DNA of 64,000 nucleotides from Flammeovirgaceae bacterium (GCA_027487845.1 JAIYCV010000033.1:1-64000); one strand, 5' to 3'; counted from the stretch's first letter, positions 52,886 through 61,730 are shown. Program-made: numbers and translations. The notes: a model not told the origin generated them from the sequence alone.

Positions 52886-54780
52886 ATGTAGAAGGAGTTC
52901 GTTCGGGAAAATCGCTCAGTGAAGTAAATGCCTCGATTGATGCTTCTGGCAGTCGCGGCTGGAGAAAACTGTTAGCTTTTATGGGGCCAGCCTATCTGGT
53001 AAGCGTGGGTTACATGGATCCGGGAAATTGGGCAACCGACATTGCAGGGGGCAGTCAATTTGGCTATGCCTTGATTTGGGTATTGCTGATGTCAAATATT
53101 ATGGCCTTGTTGCTTCAGAGTTTAAGTGCGCGGCTGGGCGTTGTGCGGCAGTTAGATCTGGCGCAGGCATCAAGAAAATCATATCCGCCCGTGGTAAATT
53201 TCTGTCTATGGCTGCTGGCGGAAGTGGCTATTGCCGCGTGCGATCTTGCCGAAGTATTGGGTATGGCCATCGGCTTACAATTGCTTTTTGGGTTGCCACT
53301 CATTTGGGGTGTTTCACTTACTGTGTTAGATACCTTGTTATTGCTTCTGTTACAAAGCTATGGTATGCGCAAAATCGAAGCTTTTATCATTGCCTTGGTA
53401 GTAATAATTGGGGGCGCATTTTTGGTAGAAATGATTCTGGCAAAACCCGAAATGGGCGAATTGGTGAAAGGATTTATACCCACTCTGCCAAACGAACAAG
53501 CATTGTATATCGCCATCGGAATCATAGGCGCAACCGTTATGCCACACAACTTGTATCTTCACTCGTCTTTGGTGCAAACCCGCAGAATCGATAACTCCGA
53601 AAAAGGAGTTTGGCAAGCCATCAAATATAATTTTATAGATTCGGCTATTGCACTGAACGCAGCCTTTTTTGTGAACTCGGCCATTTTGGTGTTAGCCGCC
53701 TCTACCTTTTTTAAAGCTGGGTTATTTGAAGTAAGCGATATCCAAAATGCACATCAGTTACTGGCACCTTTAATCGGATCGAACCTCGCTCCTATTCTTT
53801 TCGGGATTGCCTTAGTAGCAGCAGGTCAGAGCTCTACTATTACAGGCACCTTGGCGGGTCAAATTGTAATGGAAGGATATTTAAACTTAAGAATCGCGCC
53901 TTGGCTTCGCAGGCTTATTACCAGACTGATCGCCATCATTCCAGCCTATGTTGTTATTCTTGTCTATGGAGAAGGGAAGACTGGCGAATTGCTTGTATTT
54001 AGTCAGGTTGTGTTAAGCTTACAGTTAGGCTTTGCTATTATTCCGCTGATTCACTTTAACAGCGATAAGGAGAAAATGGGGGTATTTGTAATTAAACCTT
54101 GGCTGCAAATCGCAGCATGGTTAATTGCCTTTGTCATTGTAAGCCTCAATGTAAAATTAGTGGTTCAAGAAATTACTGGATGGCTTCAAGCAGCCGGTGA
54201 AAACAGCTGGATGATCTGGACGTTCGTTATGCCCGTATGCGTTGGCGCAATGATGTTGTTGATTTATATCACAGTAAAACCGATCATCGACAGTCAAAGC
54301 CAGGAAAAATCAGCGAAAATTCCACATGGTACAGCGGTACTTCTCGAACCGATTACAAAGCCCGTTTACTCGCGAATTGCCATTTGTGTAGACTTTTCTA
54401 ATATGGACTCGCTTGCGATTGCTAGCGCTATTGCCCAAGGTGGTAAACAGGCGAATTATGTTTTATTGCATATTGTTGAAACGGCAGGTGCCATGGTTTA
54501 TGGTAGCGAAATCGATGACCATGAATCGATGGAAGATCAAAATGCCTTACACAATTATGCTAATCAGCTTCAAGCACAAGGGTATACAGCTCAGGTGCGA
54601 ATTGGGTATGGAAATCCAAGGAGAAGAATACCCCAATTGGTAAAAGCCTTTGATGCCGATTTGCTCGTGATGGGTGCCCATGGTCACAAATTCTTCAAAG
54701 ATCTCATTTTGGGCGCAACCGTAGATACGGTAAGGCACCGAGTAAGTATTCCTGTATTCATAGTTCGCGAAAAAATCTAA
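52882..54780 (+). CDS. mntH: NRAMP divalent-metal transporter fused to UspA domain
   Basis: Proton-coupled Mn(II)/Fe(II) importer with a cytoplasmic universal-stress-protein domain, 632 residues. The metal-site motif in TM1 is DPGNWATDIAGG (Asp46-Pro-Gly-Asn), and TM6 has MPHNLYLHSSLVQTR with the conserved Met-Pro-His. About eleven helices run to residue 475. The UspA domain (about 490-632) has IAICVDFSN, LLHIVETAG, and the ATP-loop region GAHGHKFFKDLILGATVDTV with GxxGH. Such fusions are frequent in Bacteroidota. It overlaps mntR by 4 bp; mnmE follows after 9 bp. Confidence 0.94.
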   Translation: MNVEGVRSGKSLSEVNASIDASGSRGWRKLLAFMGPAYLVSVGYMDPGNWATDIAGGSQFGYALIWVLLMSNIMALLLQSLSARLGVVRQLDLAQASRKSYPPVVNFCLWLLAEVAIAACDLAEVLGMAIGLQLLFGLPLIWGVSLTVLDTLLLLLLQSYGMRKIEAFIIALVVIIGGAFLVEMILAKPEMGELVKGFIPTLPNEQALYIAIGIIGATVMPHNLYLHSSLVQTRRIDNSEKGVWQAIKYNFIDSAIALNAAFFVNSAILVLAASTFFKAGLFEVSDIQNAHQLLAPLIGSNLAPILFGIALVAAGQSSTITGTLAGQIVMEGYLNLRIAPWLRRLITRLIAIIPAYVVILVYGEGKTGELLVFSQVVLSLQLGFAIIPLIHFNSDKEKMGVFVIKPWLQIAAWLIAFVIVSLNVKLVVQEITGWLQAAGENSWMIWTFVMPVCVGAMMLLIYITVKPIIDSQSQEKSAKIPHGTAVLLEPITKPVYSRIAICVDFSNMDSLAIASAIAQGGKQANYVLLHIVETAGAMVYGSEIDDHESMEDQNALHNYANQLQAQGYTAQVRIGYGNPRRRIPQLVKAFDADLLVMGAHGHKFFKDLILGATVDTVRHRVSIPVFIVREKI

Positions 54781-54789
54781 TCCTTTACC

Positions 54790-56154
54790 TTGAGTAAATT
54801 CAACGACACCATCATAGCTCTTGCCACCGCACAGGGCATAAGTGCCATTGCCGTAATACGCCTTTCCGGAACAGACTCGATCGCGGTGACGCAAAAACTA
54901 TTCAAAGGCAAGAACCTCTTAGAACAGCCTACCCATACCATCCATTTTGGCACAATCAATAATGGGGATAAAATGATCGATGAAGTGTTGGTTTCTATTT
55001 TCAAAGAGCCAAACTCATTCACCAAAGAAAACGCGGTGGAGATTTCGTGCCATGGTTCGCCCATTATTGTAAAAGAGATAATAAAAGCCTTCCTAAAGCA
55101 AGGAGTTCGATTGGCAGAACCTGGGGAGTTTACTAAGCGCGCCTTCCTTCAAGGCAGGTTCGATCTGGCACAAGCCGAGGCCGTTGCTGACCTAATTCAC
55201 GCAGAGACAGATAACGCAAGGCAAGCGGCACTTAACCAAATGAGGGGTGGCTTTTCCAACGAAATAAAAAGACTAAGAGAAGAGCTTATTCATTTTGCAT
55301 CTTTAGTTGAACTTGAATTGGACTTTGGTGAAGAAGATGTTGAATTTGCAAAGCGCGATGACCTTGCCATTCTCATCAAGAAAATACAATCCTACCTAAC
55401 TTCCTTGATTGAATCATTCGATCAAGGCAATGCGATAAAGAACGGAATTCCAACTGTTATTGCAGGCAGGCCAAATGCAGGTAAATCTACATTGCTAAAT
55501 GCATTGCTAAATGAGGAGCGCGCCATTGTCTCAGAAATTGCGGGCACTACCCGCGATGTGATTGAAGACGAAATGCAACTGGGCGGAATCAGTTTCCGGT
55601 TTATTGATACAGCTGGTCTGCGTGAAACAAAAGACGTAATCGAGGCCATTGGAGTGCAGCGCACAAAAGAGCAAATGCAAAAAGCATCGTTGATTCTTTA
55701 TTTGTTCGATTTATCAACTTTAACCGCGAGAGAAATTCAAGATGATATTTTTAGTCTTGATGAATTGGGCATACCTTATTTTAAGATCGGCAATAAACTG
55801 GACTTGGTAGATCCCGCTTTGATAGAAAAACTAGCAGCACAAAATTTCATTTTTATTTCCGCCTCGAACAAAACTAACATTGAACAATTAAAAGAAGCCA
55901 TTTTAGCTAAATTTAAAATCAATGAAGTAAAACAAGGCGATGTGCTAGTTACCAACCTGAGGCATTACGAGAACCTGACTCAAACGTATGAGTCGTTAGA
56001 ACGAGTACTTTATGGAATGGCTACAGATGTTACAGGAGACTTCTTAGCCATGGACATCCGCCAGTCGTTGCATTATCTTGGCTTGATTACAGGCGAAATA
56101 ACCACAGATGATTTATTAGATAATATTTTTAGCAAGTTTTGTATCGGAAAGTAA
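54790..56154 (+). CDS. mnmE: tRNA uridine-5-carboxymethylaminomethyl(34) GTPase
   Basis: With MnmG, makes cmnm5U34 in tRNAs; 454 residues. Start is TTG at 54790: the in-frame stop TAA (54778-54780) of mntH lies 9 bp upstream and the residues SKFNDTIIALATAQGISAIAVIRLSG from here align to the usual N-terminus (quoted part: NDTIIALATAQGISAIAVI). The GTPase core has G1 GRPNAGKS (226-233), TTRDVIED, G3 DTAGLR (273-278) and NKLDLV. The final FCIGK motif (Cys451) is intact. The last 18 bases are the left attachment site of the mobile element. Confidence 0.97.
   Translation: MSKFNDTIIALATAQGISAIAVIRLSGTDSIAVTQKLFKGKNLLEQPTHTIHFGTINNGDKMIDEVLVSIFKEPNSFTKENAVEISCHGSPIIVKEIIKAFLKQGVRLAEPGEFTKRAFLQGRFDLAQAEAVADLIHAETDNARQAALNQMRGGFSNEIKRLREELIHFASLVELELDFGEEDVEFAKRDDLAILIKKIQSYLTSLIESFDQGNAIKNGIPTVIAGRPNAGKSTLLNALLNEERAIVSEIAGTTRDVIEDEMQLGGISFRFIDTAGLRETKDVIEAIGVQRTKEQMQKASLILYLFDLSTLTAREIQDDIFSLDELGIPYFKIGNKLDLVDPALIEKLAAQNFIFISASNKTNIEQLKEAILAKFKINEVKQGDVLVTNLRHYENLTQTYESLERVLYGMATDVTGDFLAMDIRQSLHYLGLITGEITTDDLLDNIFSKFCIGK
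56137..56154 (+). other. Left attachment site (attL) in the mnmE 3' end
   Basis: TTTTGTATCGGAAAGTAA encodes the last five codons and stop of mnmE (FCIGK). The equivalent codons are the integration site of SGI1-type elements in Gammaproteobacteria. A tyrosine recombinase gene begins about 625 bp downstream, so this is the probable crossover site. No second copy is seen in the window; the right site should be downstream of position 64000. Confidence 0.6.
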
Positions 56155-56220
56155 ATTACTTTCTTTTGTTTGCCAAGTGCTTGTTTTTCATAGGTCTTAG
56201 AGTGTTTTTCTTTCTCTTTT

Positions 56221-56370
56221 TTGTTGCCTAACTCTACTTTTTTACTTATATTTGTTGCCCAGTTGTTGCCCAATTGGCTATTTTGTTGCCCACATATCAG
56301 TTTGATGGAAGTCAGGCGAAATAATGCACCAAGTAGCACCACACAGCAACATACTGCAACAAGTAGCAAC
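56221..56370. repeat. Helically phased GTTGC/GCAAC repeats
   Basis: Direct copies of TTGTTGCC(C/T) begin at 56221, 56252, 56263 and 56283, i.e. 31, 11 and 20 bp apart. In the opposite orientation GCAAC begins at 56346, 56356 and 56366, exactly 10 bp apart. All are near multiples of one helical turn. They lie between attL and the first gene of the element, where arm-type integrase or excisionase sites are expected. The repeats are seen; binding is inferred. Confidence 0.6.
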
Positions 56371-56372
56371 AA

Positions 56373-56771
56373 ATGAGTAGTACAATTAAACTTCCTAAAT
56401 TCTGCGACCATTGCGGTAAGGCTTTCATAGCCCAAAAGACCACAACGCAGTTCTGTGGCCATCCCTGTGCAAGCAGAGCATACAAGAAACGCAAACGAGA
56501 AGAAAAGGTAAACGCTGAATTTAAGAACCAACAAAGCAAAATTGTTTCCCCTTCTCCAGTAGTTGCTACTGAAACCCTATCCAATCCGATAGCAGGTAAT
56601 CACACTAATTTAAGAGAGAAAGAATTTTTAAGCATACTGGAAGTGGCTACCCTTTTGGGTGCGAGTAGATGGACCATTCAACGGATGATAAAAAGTAATC
56701 GTTTGCCGGTGGCAAAGCTGGGCAGTCGTACCATCATTAAAAGGGCTTCAATTGATAATTTATTTAACTGA
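56373..56771 (+). CDS. Zinc-ribbon plus excisionase-type HTH protein
   Basis: A 132-residue DNA-binding protein. The N-terminus has four cysteines arranged as CDHCGKAF then QFCGHPCASRAYK, a probable zinc finger, followed by a Lys/Arg-rich helix. The C-terminal part LSILEVATLLGASRWTIQRMIKSNRLPVAKLGSRTIIKRASI, split as EVATLLGASRWTIQRMI, is a MerR/HTH_17 domain as in excisionases. Its stop lies 8 bp before the integrase start. It is a candidate recombination directionality factor or integrase regulator and probably binds the repeats just upstream. Confidence 0.8.
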   Translation: MSSTIKLPKFCDHCGKAFIAQKTTTQFCGHPCASRAYKKRKREEKVNAEFKNQQSKIVSPSPVVATETLSNPIAGNHTNLREKEFLSILEVATLLGASRWTIQRMIKSNRLPVAKLGSRTIIKRASIDNLFN

Positions 56772-56778
56772 TAAGAAT

Positions 56779-57885
56779 ATGAAAGTAACATTAAGACAAC
56801 GGCTCAAAGGCGAAAAAATAAGCCTTTATTTAGAGTACTACTCTAATGGTAAACGCCAATACGAGTATTTGAATTTGTACCTAACACCCGACCCCGAAAA
56901 AGGGAAACTCACCAATGCAGTAAAAGAGGAGAATAAAAAGATATTGGCATTAGCCGAAACCATCCGCAGTAAAAGGCATTTGGAGATACAGAATAGCACT
57001 TACGATTTCCACGATAAGGAGAAGCTAAAAACGTACTTCATTATGTATATGGAGGCATTGGCTGAAAAGAGAAAAGACAGCAAAGGGAATTATGGCAATT
57101 GGGATAGTACCATAAAGCACTTGAAAAAGTATTGCCCAAGAGATATACAATTTAATCAAATCAATAAAGCCTTTGTTGATGGCTTCAGGGATTACCTTTT
57201 GAAAGATGCCAGTACAAAAACCAAAAAGGCAATTTCAACCAACACCAAATACAGTTACTTTAATAAGTTCAGAGCAGCACTCAAACAAGCTGTGAGGGAT
57301 GGCATACTAAAAACCAACCCTGCCGAAATGGTAGAAGGCTTGCCACAAGGCGAACCAGTAAGAGAGTTTTTAACCCTTGATGAATTAAAGACCTTAGCCA
57401 AAACCGAATGTAAAAACGAGTTGATGAAAAGGGCATTTATTTTTGCTTGCCTTACTGGATTACGTTTCAGCGATATTCAGAAATTGAAATGGAGTGAGAT
57501 GCAACAATCAACCGAGTTAGGGCATTACATACGTTTCGTACAGCAAAAAACAAAAGGATCTGAAACATTGCCCATATCTGATGAAGCCTATAATTTATTA
57601 GGAGAAAAAGGAAAGCCAACCGACCCTGTATTTCCCGATTTGATTTACTCCGATAGTCGTAATGCTGATTTATACAGATGGATGATAAAAGCAGGTATTG
57701 AAAAGCACATCACTTTCCACTGTGCAAGGCACACATACGCCACATTGCAGCTTACTTTAGGTACTGATATTTTCACAGTATCAAAATTGCTTGGACACAG
57801 GCATTTAAAAACAACACAGATTTATGCTAATGTAATCGATGAAAAGAAAACAGTAGCAGCTAACAAAATAAATATTGGTTTATAA
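56779..57885 (+). CDS. Tyrosine site-specific recombinase (integrase)
   Basis: Catalyses integration and excision of the element, 368 residues. The start at 56779 (MKVTLRQRLKGEK) is chosen over an in-frame upstream Met at 56752 that lies inside the preceding gene. An arm-binding domain (about 1-75), SAM-like core-binding domain and catalytic domain follow. The residues are Arg229 (TGLRFSDI), Lys257/Lys259, His314 and Arg317 (FHCARHT), His340 (LLGHRHL) and nucleophile Tyr349 (TTQIYANV). All are intact, so it should be active. It overlaps the next gene by one base. Confidence 0.95.
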   Translation: MKVTLRQRLKGEKISLYLEYYSNGKRQYEYLNLYLTPDPEKGKLTNAVKEENKKILALAETIRSKRHLEIQNSTYDFHDKEKLKTYFIMYMEALAEKRKDSKGNYGNWDSTIKHLKKYCPRDIQFNQINKAFVDGFRDYLLKDASTKTKKAISTNTKYSYFNKFRAALKQAVRDGILKTNPAEMVEGLPQGEPVREFLTLDELKTLAKTECKNELMKRAFIFACLTGLRFSDIQKLKWSEMQQSTELGHYIRFVQQKTKGSETLPISDEAYNLLGEKGKPTDPVFPDLIYSDSRNADLYRWMIKAGIEKHITFHCARHTYATLQLTLGTDIFTVSKLLGHRHLKTTQIYANVIDEKKTVAANKINIGL

Positions 57886-58934
57886 TGGAAATAAAAATAT
57901 TGAATAGCATTTTGTTCAAAGAACTTATGTCCTGGACTTTTGATGCCAAAGGCACAAAAGCCATCAACGAGAAAATAAAAAAGGCAGGTAGCAAAGAACC
58001 CACAACAGAAGCCGAGTTGGTGCAACAGCTTCAAATATTATTGGCAGATTATTCCGACCTCTCCAAATGGCTTACAAAGCAAAATACAAAGGGTACAAGC
58101 ACTTTGAAAAACCATTGCTACGCAATAGATTTTCCAGCTTACAGCGATGCAGTTAGCAAGTTTTATAATGCAGTTATCAGCCTTGAAACACTTCGTGTTT
58201 TCAATGCTTTTAAAGCCAAGATGCAGAAGTACAGCAAAAAGGTGGATATAGTCTACCACACCACCATTGCATTAAAGAACATCAAAGCACTAACCGTAAA
58301 CACAGTTAAGGAGATTAAGGAAAGAGGATTTGAGGAAGCTCCTACCGAGCAAAGCTCGTTACCTCATTTTGTATTGCAGTTGCTAAGGCAGCACCTCACT
58401 ATTTTATTTTTTGATATACAGGAATTGAGCAAAGCCAGTATTGACAGCCCCACCAGTATTGAAGATTTTTATTTGTTGGATTTGAATTTACCAAAGGCAC
58501 AGATTAATGAATTGCAGAAAGTTGAAATTGAAACAGAGAAAGCCGAGAAGCCAACCACCAAAGAAAAACTATCATTCGGCTTTAAAGGAACAGAAGCAAA
58601 ACTAAAATCTACCATCACTTCATTAGTAAACCAAGTAGATTTATTGAATGAGGAAAAATGTAACGCAGACCACTTAGTAACCATTCTAACATCAAAGGCA
58701 CTTACTACCAAAATGCACAAAGTGTATTTCGGTTGCGAAACAGTGCAGCTTAGATACATCATTGATAAACTTAGTGCCAGCTTCAATAATCTAACACCAA
58801 CAGCACTTGAAAAATCTGGTTTGTTTTATACAAAGACCAACAAACTATTAAAGGCTCAAAATCTGTATTCCAATAAAATTGAAAGCCCTAAAAATCAGTC
58901 AACCATTGACAACATAATCAACCAAATGAAATAA
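57885..58934 (+). CDS. Hypothetical element protein, 349 aa
   Basis: Not recognised with certainty. It is mainly helical and lacks a signal peptide. The N-terminal half (about 1-190) has several helices and long Lys-rich stretches; a charged linker (about 205-235, EIETEKAEKPTTKEKLSF) leads to a C-terminal domain of about 110 residues with FGFKGTEAKLKSTITSLVNQ and VYFGCETVQLRYIIDKL. The one-base overlap with the integrase (TAATG) shows tight coupling. Proteins in this position in Bacteroidota elements are uncharacterised. It could be an accessory mobilisation or regulation protein. Confidence 0.7.
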   Translation: MEIKILNSILFKELMSWTFDAKGTKAINEKIKKAGSKEPTTEAELVQQLQILLADYSDLSKWLTKQNTKGTSTLKNHCYAIDFPAYSDAVSKFYNAVISLETLRVFNAFKAKMQKYSKKVDIVYHTTIALKNIKALTVNTVKEIKERGFEEAPTEQSSLPHFVLQLLRQHLTILFFDIQELSKASIDSPTSIEDFYLLDLNLPKAQINELQKVEIETEKAEKPTTKEKLSFGFKGTEAKLKSTITSLVNQVDLLNEEKCNADHLVTILTSKALTTKMHKVYFGCETVQLRYIIDKLSASFNNLTPTALEKSGLFYTKTNKLLKAQNLYSNKIESPKNQSTIDNIINQMK

Positions 58935-58944
58935 AAAATAGTGA

Positions 58945-58983
58945 GATTAGGGAGTTATCTCAATGAGATATAACACTCTAATC
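58945..58983 (+). other. Long imperfect hairpin in the 105-bp gap
   Basis: GATTAG (58945-58950) pairs with CTAATC (58978-58983) and GTTAT-CTC with GAG-ATAAC inside, with a 3-nt loop, giving a long structured RNA. No T run follows, so it is a weak terminator candidate. It could also be a leader structure for the HTH gene at 59040. Confidence 0.4.
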
Positions 58984-59039
58984 CTTTGCCCCTGCTGCAT
59001 TGTAGAATTTTGACATCGTAAACAAAAAAATATTTTACG

Positions 59040-59342
59040 ATGGCAACAGAAAATTTAATTCTCGACAAGCTGACAGAAATTGCAAACAAATTAGATGAGC
59101 AAAACTTACTGCAAAAAACAGTATTAAACTTCAACGAGGCTTGCACATTCCTTGATGTAAGCCCCTCACATTTGTACAAACTTACAAGTACAAAGAGTAT
59201 TCCCCATTTCTGCCCACAGGGTAAAAAACTCTATTTCAAGCGTTCCGAGTTAGACGACTGGTTGCAGCGTAACCGTCAATCATCAACCGATGAAATTGAT
59301 GCTATGGCTACCGAGTACATACTCAAGAACAAACGCAAATAG
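59040..59342 (+). CDS. Helix-turn-helix (excisionase-like) protein
   Basis: A 100-residue DNA-binding protein with an HTH_17-type domain: VLNFNEACTFLDVSPSHLYKLTS, wing KKLYFKRSELDDWLQRNR. An N-terminal helical coiled-coil-like region (NLILDKLTEIANKLDEQN) may form dimers. Proteins of this type precede primase genes in many Bacteroidota mobile elements and can act as excisionase or regulator. The gap to the primase gene is 29 bp, so they are co-transcribed. Confidence 0.85.
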   Translation: MATENLILDKLTEIANKLDEQNLLQKTVLNFNEACTFLDVSPSHLYKLTSTKSIPHFCPQGKKLYFKRSELDDWLQRNRQSSTDEIDAMATEYILKNKRK

Positions 59343-59371
59343 AATTTTTTAACCGATAAGAAAGAAAAGAA

Positions 59372-61615
59372 ATGGCATCAAGTACCATATTTAAAAACTT
59401 TACTGTCCCGGTAGAAAAAAAATCTCTACTGCTGATAGGTAAAGACATTATTTCCGACAAGTACAAAACGGAAGTAGAAGAAATCCGCAATCTTATTGCA
59501 CAGGGCAATAAGGCAGAAGCCGACAACAAAAAGAAACAGTTATTAGCTTTTACGCCTTCGGCTGTATTTACCGAAAAAAGGCAAATGCCTTTTCTTGAAA
59601 TGTACAGTGGCTTTGTGCATTTAGATTTTGACAAACTAACACCAGAGCAATTGCAAACTGCGTTTGCAATCATTAGTAAAATCTCCTATACATCACTTTG
59701 TTTCATCAGTCCAAGTGGCAACGGCTTAAAAGTATTTGTTGAGGTAAGCACCGAACTGGAACACCACGACATTGCTTATCAGCAAGTGCAGAAGTATTAT
59801 GAAGATGCCACAGGGCTAAAGGCAGACCCAAGCTGCAAAGATGTTACAAGGCTTTGTTTTATGAGCCACGACCCGAACGCATATCGAACCATCCAAAACG
59901 AGAAATTCTTTGTGGCTTTGCCCCAATTCATTCAAGAACAACAATCGCAAACGCCTACGGCTATTGCTCCAGTTGTTCCAATAGTAACGGCAGAACCCGA
60001 AGACCTCAACATTACATTTTTATTCAATCAACAAATTCAATTCACAAACCAAAAAGCATCATATACCGATGGAAACAGAAATAATTATATTTATCTGCTT
60101 GCTTCTAATTGCAACAGAGTTGGTTTATCGCAATCCGATACTGAAATACTATGTACACAGCATTTTGATTTACCTGAAAGAGAAATTAAGACTGCCGTAA
60201 ATAGTGCCTATTCACACCACACCCAAGAACACAAAAAGTTTGAACCAAAGCAGAAGGCAACGGATCAAGAGGAAACACAGCCCGAAGAACAAATGCCTAC
60301 TTTGCCCGATGCAGTGTTTGACACAATACCAGAGTTTTTAAAACACATTACAGGAGTAGCCACCACCAAAGAGGAAAGGGATATTTTATTGTTAGGTTCA
60401 TTGGTTACGTTAAGTGTGGCATTTCCTAAACTTATTGGTAAGTATGGAGACAATCCAGTAAATACAAACCTGTTCATTTTTATTTCTGCCAAAGCATCAG
60501 CAGGGAAAGGCATTTTAATTCATTGCCGAAAATTGGTTGAACCCATACACTTAGCACTAAGAAACCAAGCCAAGATAATGAAGCAGCAGTTTGAGGTGGA
60601 TATGCAAGAGTACAACGCAAACAAGGGTAAAGATGCCAACACCGAGAAGCCACAGAAACCACCCCAAAAAATGTTGTTCATTCCTGCCAATAACAGTGCA
60701 ACAGGCTTTTTAGAAATATTGGGCGATAGCGACAAAAGAGGCCTTATTTTTGAAACAGAGGGTGATACCCTTGCCAAAGCATTTAAAAGCGATTACGGAG
60801 ACTTTAGCGATGGTTTTCGCAATTCTTTTCAACACGAACCTATCTCATATTATCGCAGAACAGACAAGGAATATGTAGAAATTGACAGACCTTGTTTATC
60901 AGCCCTACTTTCAGGTACTCCCAAGCAAATTACAACCCTCATTCCAAATGCTGAAAATGGTTTATTCAGCCGTTTTATGTTCTATGTAATGAATATGAAA
61001 TTGATTTGGAAAGATGTATTTGCCTCTAAAACCGAGAACGGTTTAGATGTGCATTTTGAAAAGCTGGGTAATGACTTTTACAGTTTGTACCAAACTTTAC
61101 AAGCCAACCCCGATGTACACTTTTCTTTGACCCCATCACAGCAATTGCAGTTCAACCAATTCTTTGAGAAAATGCAAACCCTGTATGTCAATATCCAAGA
61201 AGAGGAGATTATAAGTTCAGTAAGGCGTTTGGGCTTAATTGCCTACCGTATAATGATGATTTTTTCAGCACTCCGAATTATGGAAGATGGAGAAATTACT
61301 CAAAACCTAATTTGTAACGATACCGACTTTCAAAATACGTTGGATATGATTACCATACTGGTAAAGCATAGCAGTTATGTGTATTCTCAAATAGCCCAGG
61401 AAACCTACAAGCCAAAACCAAAGCACAAGAAGGAGCAGTTTTTAGAGAACCTGCCTTACCACTTCAACCGCCAAACCTATGTAGCCACAGCCCTAAGTTT
61501 GGGCATTACCGACAAGTCAGCACAGCGTTACATCAAGGAGTTTAAAGATGCTGATATTATCCAGTACGATGGTCACGACCAGTACACCAACCCCAACGCC
61601 ACAAATCCTCAATAG
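59372..61615 (+). CDS. BT4734/VirE-N and DUF3987 primase-helicase-like protein
   Basis: A 747-residue replication-type protein of Bacteroidota mobile elements. The N-terminal BT4734/BF3469 (VirE_N) domain holds FVHLDFDKLTPEQ and FISPSGNGLKVFVEV, resembling archaeo-eukaryotic primase signatures. A primase-C-like region with YTDGNRNNYIYLLASNCNRVGLSQSD follows (about 230-290). The DUF3987 domain (about 330-700) has a degenerate Walker A, SAKASAGKGI, lacking the final Thr/Ser, and FETEGDTLAKAFKSDYGDF. The C-terminus is a winged helix. It probably supports element replication; the stop codon lies inside a 14-bp hairpin. Confidence 0.9.
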   Translation: MASSTIFKNFTVPVEKKSLLLIGKDIISDKYKTEVEEIRNLIAQGNKAEADNKKKQLLAFTPSAVFTEKRQMPFLEMYSGFVHLDFDKLTPEQLQTAFAIISKISYTSLCFISPSGNGLKVFVEVSTELEHHDIAYQQVQKYYEDATGLKADPSCKDVTRLCFMSHDPNAYRTIQNEKFFVALPQFIQEQQSQTPTAIAPVVPIVTAEPEDLNITFLFNQQIQFTNQKASYTDGNRNNYIYLLASNCNRVGLSQSDTEILCTQHFDLPEREIKTAVNSAYSHHTQEHKKFEPKQKATDQEETQPEEQMPTLPDAVFDTIPEFLKHITGVATTKEERDILLLGSLVTLSVAFPKLIGKYGDNPVNTNLFIFISAKASAGKGILIHCRKLVEPIHLALRNQAKIMKQQFEVDMQEYNANKGKDANTEKPQKPPQKMLFIPANNSATGFLEILGDSDKRGLIFETEGDTLAKAFKSDYGDFSDGFRNSFQHEPISYYRRTDKEYVEIDRPCLSALLSGTPKQITTLIPNAENGLFSRFMFYVMNMKLIWKDVFASKTENGLDVHFEKLGNDFYSLYQTLQANPDVHFSLTPSQQLQFNQFFEKMQTLYVNIQEEEIISSVRRLGLIAYRIMMIFSALRIMEDGEITQNLICNDTDFQNTLDMITILVKHSSYVYSQIAQETYKPKPKHKKEQFLENLPYHFNRQTYVATALSLGITDKSAQRYIKEFKDADIIQYDGHDQYTNPNATNPQ

Positions 61616-61674
61616 TTCTACGTTGAGGATTTGTGGATATGAGGAAGCGTAGTCCGCTTTTCCTCAAATCCTCA
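61599..61674 (+). promoter_or_regulatory. Mutually exclusive RNA hairpins after the primase gene
   Basis: CCACAAATCCTCAA (61599-61612) and TTGAGGATTTGTGG (61623-61636) pair perfectly over 14 bp around the primase stop codon. TGAGGATTT (61624-61632) can instead pair with AAATCCTCA (61666-61674), enclosing an inner hairpin GAGGAAGCG/CGCTTTTCCTC (61641-61665). The two folds compete, like an attenuator. Alternatively the repeats form a terminator or a replication origin. Structure is read from the sequence; role is inferred. Confidence 0.55.
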
Positions 61675-61730
61675 TTTCCCCATTTGCTCAACACATTTTC
61701 ACTTTGCTAAGTTATTTGGTTTTGTTTGCT

